In this document: one piece after another, positions 40,836 to 45,037 of the stretch | How the letters are laid out: every line of letters starts with the position of its first letter | Numbering within the stretch: position 1 is the first letter of the stretch | Assembly (NCBI GenBank): GCA_964502465.1 | Contig: CAZCWX010000025.1 | Span: 1-45,037, forward strand | DNA from: CAZCWX01 sp964502465 | Lineage (GTDB): Bacteria > Desulfobacterota > Binatia > Bin18 | Direction of reading: 5' to 3' | DNA length: 45,037 nt | The notes under the pieces: model-generated | Told to the model about the DNA's origin: nothing | Seen by the model: only the letters and a program-made list of their open reading frames with translations | Databases searched by the model: none | Made by a program: the position numbers and the translations under genes

Positions 40836-40852
40836 ATTCACTTGCAGTGAAT
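40836..40852. promoter_or_regulatory. Palindrome upstream of DUF4912-GH57 genes
   Basis: Perfect inverted repeat ATTCACT, TGC, AGTGAAT, 50 bases upstream of the DUF4912 start. It could bind a dimeric regulator; this is inference from symmetry and position. It lies in the 324-base divergent gap 40787-41110, which otherwise holds only a doubtful 45-codon frame at 40930-41067. Confidence 0.3.
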
Positions 40853-41110
40853 ATTGCCAGCATGCTCAAACATGACTATATTTGTCTGTCCGTGCTGTCA
40901 AGGCAGCAGATCATTGGGGGGACGAGCGAATGAAGGTCGCGGACACAAAAACGTACGAAGGGTCATGTTTTTTCTGTGCTGAGGCGGAGCGAGACTCTAT
41001 GCAGCGAGAGAGGATGATGACTCGACGGCGGTTGCCGGCGCAGAGTGCGCTTCTCCTTCACAAGTAAGGACGGGTGAGGAGGGAAAGTTCTGGGGGTCGC
41101 TTTGTTTTTC

Positions 41111-42436
41111 ATGCCAGAGAAAACGCTGGACACACTTGGCCTCGGTCGGCCTGAGTTGCGCGCCTGGGCGATGTATGATTGGGCGAACTCGGCCTTTTTC
41201 ACGACCGTGGTGGCTGCGGTCTTTCCTATCTATTTCAGCTCGGTTGCGGCGGCAGACCTTCCTCCTGCGGTGGCGACTGCCCACTTTGCTACCGCAACCA
41301 CCTTTGCGTTGGTCGTCATTGCCGTGTTCGCTCCTTTTCTGGGAGCTCTCGCCGATTATGCTGCGGTCAGAAAGAAATTGCTTGCCGCCTTTCTGGTAGT
41401 AGGGGTCCTGTCCACCGCTGGCTTATTCTTCGTGCATCATGGGGACTGGCAGCTCGCCGCTGCCTTGTTCATTCTCGGGAATATTGGTGTATCCGGGAGC
41501 TTTGTCTTCTATGACTCACTGCTTCCTCATATCGCCAGCGATGGAGAAATGGATCGAGTTTCGACGGCAGGCTATGCCCTCGGCTATGTGGGAGGTGGGA
41601 TGCTGCTTGCTCTCAATCTTGCCTGGATCCAGTATCCCCATTTTTTCGGCATTCCCGACAGCGCAGCAGCAGCACGGCTGTCTTTCTTGAGTGTGGCGGT
41701 GTGGTGGGTGGTGTTTTCGCTGCCCTTGTTCCGTTCGGTGCCTGAGCCACCAGGGCAGCCGCAAGTGAAGGGGATGCACCGCTCTGGTCTGTTCCGAGCA
41801 ACGGTAGCGCAATTGAGCGGGACGCTCGCCGAGCTGCGTCTCTACAAACAGGCTTTGCTGATGCTCGTGGCATTTCTGCTCTACAACGATGGTATTGGGA
41901 CTATCATCCGTATGGCAACGGTCTACGGCACCGAAATCGGCATCTCACAGGGCGCGCTGATTACGGCTATTTTGCTTGTCCAGGTCATCGGCATCCCGTT
42001 CTCCTTTCTCTTCGGGAGTCTCGCCGGTCGTATTGGGGCGAAGGCGGGCATCTTCCTGGCCCTGGCAGTCTATACGCTTGTCAGCCTGGTGGGCTATTTT
42101 ATGACGACCGCGCTGCACTTTTTTATCCTCGCGGTCCTCGTGGGTATGGTGCAGGGAGGGAGTCAAGCATTAAGCCGATCCCTTTTTGCCAGCTTGATCC
42201 CACGCGAGAAGTCGTCGGAATTTTTTGGCTTCTTTGCAATTTGTGAAAAATTTGCTGGTATTTTTGGTCCAGCTATCTTTGCGGGAATGATCCTGGCGAC
42301 AGGAAGCAGTCGCAATGCGATCCTCTCGGTGATCCTCTTCTTCGTCGCTGGCGGGATTCTGCTGGCATGTGTCAATGTGGCCGAAGGACGACGGGTTGCC
42401 CGCGGGACTGAGGCAACGGCGTTGATGAAAAGCTGA
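41111..42436 (+). CDS. MFS transporter, UMF1 (Atg22-like) family
   Basis: A 441-residue major facilitator with about 12 helices. Family landmarks are RAWAMYDWANSAFFTTVVAA near residue 17 (the YDWANSAF signature), FLGALADYAAVRKKLLAAF, SFVFYDSLLPHIASDGEMDR, STAGYALGYVGGGMLLALN, FLLYNDGIGTIIRMATVYG and GSQALSRSLFASLIPREKSS. UMF1 proteins are related to the yeast vacuolar amino-acid effluxer Atg22; bacterial substrates are unknown. I chose the ATG at 41111; a TTG nine bases earlier is less likely. A purine stretch (GAGGAGGG) lies too far upstream to act as a ribosome site. The next gene starts 15 bases after its stop, so the two are probably one operon. Confidence 0.92.
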   Translation: MPEKTLDTLGLGRPELRAWAMYDWANSAFFTTVVAAVFPIYFSSVAAADLPPAVATAHFATATTFALVVIAVFAPFLGALADYAAVRKKLLAAFLVVGVLSTAGLFFVHHGDWQLAAALFILGNIGVSGSFVFYDSLLPHIASDGEMDRVSTAGYALGYVGGGMLLALNLAWIQYPHFFGIPDSAAAARLSFLSVAVWWVVFSLPLFRSVPEPPGQPQVKGMHRSGLFRATVAQLSGTLAELRLYKQALLMLVAFLLYNDGIGTIIRMATVYGTEIGISQGALITAILLVQVIGIPFSFLFGSLAGRIGAKAGIFLALAVYTLVSLVGYFMTTALHFFILAVLVGMVQGGSQALSRSLFASLIPREKSSEFFGFFAICEKFAGIFGPAIFAGMILATGSSRNAILSVILFFVAGGILLACVNVAEGRRVARGTEATALMKS

Positions 42437-42451
42437 TAGCACGGTATTCCT

Positions 42452-44827
42452 ATGGTTGCACGTACAGAGGTTTTTTCTTCTATGGAGCAAAAGATCATAC
42501 TTGAAAGCTTTGCTGAACTGGCAGAATCTGAACGGTCGAGCCTCTCTCGTCTGGTGCGAACAGCCGCGTTTCGCTCTCCCCACGTCGCTGCAACCCTGTC
42601 TCAGTCGTTGCCGCATACTTTGAACGCTCTTCCCGTGCCACTGCGTCAGCCTTTGTTGCGCTGCCTCCAGGCGGCTGCTGCCTTTGACCCGGAACCGCTG
42701 GCTGGGTTGCTGCCTTTTCTTGGTCCAACCCTGCGCAGCCTGCCACCTGAGAGTCGAGATTCGCTGCTCGAGCGGATCGCTCAGCTCGCGCAAACCTTCC
42801 CCGCTGGGGTCGCCCGGCTCTTTCGCGCCTTGGCCGGTGCCTACGATGAAGTGGGAGAAGAGGGGGTGAAAGCCTGGATTGCCGCTGGCGAAGAAATTGC
42901 GCGCCGCAATACGCACGCGGGCGAAGCATTTTTTGCTTTGGAGTCTCGGACCAGCTTGCTGGCCCTGCGGGGGTCCTCACCGTCTATTGCCTTACCCGAC
43001 GTACAGGGAGTGCTGCTCAAGTTTCTCCACATGCTTTGCGGCACTGCAGTGAGTATCAAGGAAGCTGATGGTCTGGCTTTTCCTCCCCCTTTGGCAGAGG
43101 AACTGGAGGAGGCGTTATTGCTACCGGCCTCAGTCGCAGCATTCCCGACCTACGAAGAAAACTTTCGTCTGTATCGCGTGCTGGCTGCGCATCAGGCTGG
43201 CCGCAGAGAGTTTGGTACCTACAGCCCATCCCTGTTGTTGCTCTGGCCGCATTTGCCTGACTTCATCCACGCTCTGATCGGACCGGAAGCGCACCCAGTT
43301 GACGATCTCAGGTCATACTTCCGACTCTTTCCGCACCCCGAACGGCTTGAAGCGCTCTTCCTGTTTATCGAGAGTAAGCGAATTGCTGCCCGTCTGGCCG
43401 CAAACTATCGTGGCCTGCAGGGAGACTTAGCCTGGGCAGAGACACTGACGCATCTCGTGTCTCCTGTACTTTCCCCGTTTTTGTCCTCTCTTGCAGCTTG
43501 GTCGTGGCCAGACCTGGGCAGAGAAGCGACAGTGTATGACTCACTCCTGCTCGCTACAGAACTGTATGCTGCTCAGGTCTCCCCTTCGTTGAGACCCTCT
43601 CGTCTCCCAACACCTGATCTACCATTGGAAAGCTCTGAGGCGGTGGAAGAAGAGGAAACCACGATTCCCATTGAGGTTGAAGAGGATGATCGGCAAGACT
43701 CTCATTTCTCGGCGGAAGAGCAGGCCCGACTGCAGAAGATTCTCGCGGCCTTGCGCGCCCATGGAAAGAAGAAAAAAGCGCGGAAGAAAGGGGCAACGAC
43801 CATCATCACCCTGGATGCTGCCGATCTAACGGAGGAGACAGAACAGCCGGAAGCTCAGGGCAAAAAGAAACAGGCCTCCCAGCGTCTTCGGCATACTGCA
43901 GCCGGACTCCGCTATCTGTACGATGAGTGGGACTATTTGATCGAAGACTATCGCTCGCAGTGGTGTCAGGTGAGGGAACTGCCGCTGTCAGGCGACGATC
44001 CAGCTTTTTTCTCCCGCACTCTCGAGACTTACGCGCAGGTGTCTCCTGACATTAAGCGTGAATTTCAACGTCTGCGGCCGCGCCTGTACCGCCATGTGAA
44101 GGGGTTGGAGCATGGGGAGGAAATTGACCTCGATGCAGCCGTTGCTGCCCGAGTAGATCTGCGAACCGGAAATACGCCGTCTCCCAAGCTGTACGCCGCT
44201 CGACAGCCGGTAGAGCGAGATGTTGCGGCGTTGTTCCTCTTAGACATGAGTGCATCGACGGAGATGCAGCTCGCGGAGCGAGAAGATGTTCGTATCATCG
44301 ATGTGATGAAGGAGGCCGTCGTGCTCTTGGCCTTTGCGCTTGAGAGTATTGGGGATACCTATGCGATCTATGGGTTTTCCAGTCACGGCCGACGAAACGT
44401 TGAAGTGTATCCGGTGAAAACTTTCACCGAGACCTTATCGTCTGATGTACAAACCCACATCGGTGCTATCGCACCTCAGCGGAGCACACGAATGGGGGCG
44501 GCGGTCCGCCACGCGACCCGCAAGCTGAAGGACCTCTCCAGCCGGGCCAAACTGCTGGTGTTGCTGAGCGACGGCTATCCTGAAGACCAGGATTATGGGC
44601 GTGACAAACACGCGCCGACTTACGGCCTACGCGACACCATGATGGCGCTCCGCGAAGCGGAAAAGCACGGTATTCTCTCTTTCTGTCTGACGGTAGACAA
44701 AGGCGGGCACGACTACTTACGAGAAATGTGCTCGCCTTCACGTTATATGGTCATTGAAGACGTGCTTTCTTTGCCTCTCGAGCTTCCTAAAATTTACCAG
44801 CGGCACATCCGGGCGCAGAGAGCATAG
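42452..44827 (+). CDS. NorD/CbbO-like VWA-domain protein
   Basis: A 791-residue protein with a C-terminal von Willebrand A domain. The MIDAS motif is DMSAS (residues 598-602) in VAALFLLDMSASTEM, with the second MIDAS threonine in RSTRMGAAVRHATRKL and an aspartate in LLVLLSDGYPEDQDYGRD. The preceding YLYDEWDYLIEDYRSQWCQV (about 488-507) is the region conserved in NorD and CbbO. The N-terminal 380 residues are helical repeats and a central acidic-basic linker (EEEETTIPIEVEEDD, then GKKKKARKKG) separates the parts. NorD and CbbO work with MoxR-type AAA+ ATPases to insert metal or remodel enzymes (nitric oxide reductase, Rubisco). No such ATPase is in the window, so the target is unknown. Start at 42452; ATG at 42482 is an alternative. 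Confidence 0.85.
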   Translation: MVARTEVFSSMEQKIILESFAELAESERSSLSRLVRTAAFRSPHVAATLSQSLPHTLNALPVPLRQPLLRCLQAAAAFDPEPLAGLLPFLGPTLRSLPPESRDSLLERIAQLAQTFPAGVARLFRALAGAYDEVGEEGVKAWIAAGEEIARRNTHAGEAFFALESRTSLLALRGSSPSIALPDVQGVLLKFLHMLCGTAVSIKEADGLAFPPPLAEELEEALLLPASVAAFPTYEENFRLYRVLAAHQAGRREFGTYSPSLLLLWPHLPDFIHALIGPEAHPVDDLRSYFRLFPHPERLEALFLFIESKRIAARLAANYRGLQGDLAWAETLTHLVSPVLSPFLSSLAAWSWPDLGREATVYDSLLLATELYAAQVSPSLRPSRLPTPDLPLESSEAVEEEETTIPIEVEEDDRQDSHFSAEEQARLQKILAALRAHGKKKKARKKGATTIITLDAADLTEETEQPEAQGKKKQASQRLRHTAAGLRYLYDEWDYLIEDYRSQWCQVRELPLSGDDPAFFSRTLETYAQVSPDIKREFQRLRPRLYRHVKGLEHGEEIDLDAAVAARVDLRTGNTPSPKLYAARQPVERDVAALFLLDMSASTEMQLAEREDVRIIDVMKEAVVLLAFALESIGDTYAIYGFSSHGRRNVEVYPVKTFTETLSSDVQTHIGAIAPQRSTRMGAAVRHATRKLKDLSSRAKLLVLLSDGYPEDQDYGRDKHAPTYGLRDTMMALREAEKHGILSFCLTVDKGGHDYLREMCSPSRYMVIEDVLSLPLELPKIYQRHIRAQRA

Positions 44828-44966
44828 GGTGCAAAGGGGGTGATCTCTCGGTCTTTCCCATTGTCCTGATTGAGAATGTGCTCCTGGGCGTTGGGCAGTG
44901 CCGGGCCGGGTTCCGCCGAGATCGTTAAATGAGCAGTTAGCTTATTAAAAGGAAGGGTGCAAATGT

Positions 44967-45037
44967 TTAACAAGACGGCTTGGGTGGTCTTTCCCCATCA
45001 TACCCAAGCGTCTTCAAATTCTGGGCAATAGCCTCAT
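44967..45037 (-). CDS. Possible C-terminal end of a gene beyond the window
   Basis: At the right edge a minus-strand frame enters the window and reads EAIAQNLKTLGYD, then a short polar tail ending PSC and a TAA at 44967-44969. The IA.NLK.LGY pattern resembles the end of some N6-DNA methylase or restriction subunits, but 22 residues are too few to decide. The gap 44828-44966 shows nothing recognisable. Confidence 0.25.
   Translation of the reverse strand, partial: EAIAQNLKTLGYDGERPPKPSC

Noticed and set aside
40930..41067. 45-codon frame with a CFFC motif in the DUF4912-UMF1 gap
   Set aside because: Poor ribosome site, arginine-rich C-terminus and no recognisable pattern; too weak to call a gene.
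44963..45031. Short plus-strand frame starting MFNKTAWVVF near the right edge
   Set aside because: Only 22 codons; the opposite strand reads a more protein-like C-terminus over the same bases.

Overview
The window comes from a Gram-negative bacterium with moderately high GC. It encodes outer-membrane biogenesis factors (an Omp85/TamA protein, TamB and an AsmA-like protein) and GDP-mannose synthesis. The mix of duplicated hydantoinase/oxoprolinase-type enzymes, 5-oxoprolinase (PxpABC), a luciferase-like oxidoreductase, a GH57 branching enzyme with a DUF4912 partner and many dispersed palindromes suggests an uncultured soil or sponge type lineage (deltaproteobacterial, Tectomicrobia or Rokubacteria-like). 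That placement is inference; no rRNA or tRNA gene was seen.

Layout. 1-1430: an AT-rich IS66 transposase remnant and two small conserved-looking proteins. 1554-5172: an AsmA-like protein and a 2-keto-4-pentenoate hydratase-type enzyme. 5235-6965 (minus): an NSS sodium symporter with a 45-residue small subunit that starts on GTG. 7222-12284: hyuA, a four-helix-bundle (S23/IVP) gene inserted in the operon, hyuB, and a secreted protein. 12443-15689 (minus): a GldA-like ATPase and a GldF-GldG fusion. 15962-19887: a second hydantoinase pair in the order hyuB-hyuA. 19888-21885: a junk-like stretch of palindromic repeats, nuclease and transposase remnants, and an apparently intact TumE/TumA toxin-antitoxin pair with a palindromic operator. 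21886-25778 (minus): LLM oxidoreductase, pxpA, pxpB, pxpC. 26121-28125: a Tat-exported dienelactone hydrolase and a flippase-like membrane protein. 28371-40786 (all minus): DUF4912, GH57, TamA, TamB, ManC, a glycosyltransferase-methyltransferase fusion and small genes, an envelope and polysaccharide block. 41111-44827: a UMF1-type MFS transporter and a NorD-like VWA protein.

The left half reads as a catabolic island for cyclic amides and amino-acid derivatives. An amino-acid-type symporter could bring substrate in, two HyuAB-type enzymes and PxpABC could open ATP-dependent lactam or hydantoin rings, and the hydratase, flavin oxidoreductase and dienelactone hydrolase could process carbon skeletons.

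The most unusual signal is a set of short tandem arrays of degenerate 7-bp units, usually as two arrays in inverted orientation, lying at gene junctions. At least five pairs occur (near 9.2-9.7, 12.2-12.5, 14.6-14.8, 17.7-17.8 and 24.7 kb), each with its own heptamer. They often supply the stop codon or last residues of one gene and touch the start of the next. One pair brackets the four-helix-bundle gene, which makes that gene a candidate autonomous member or mobiliser of an otherwise non-coding element family.
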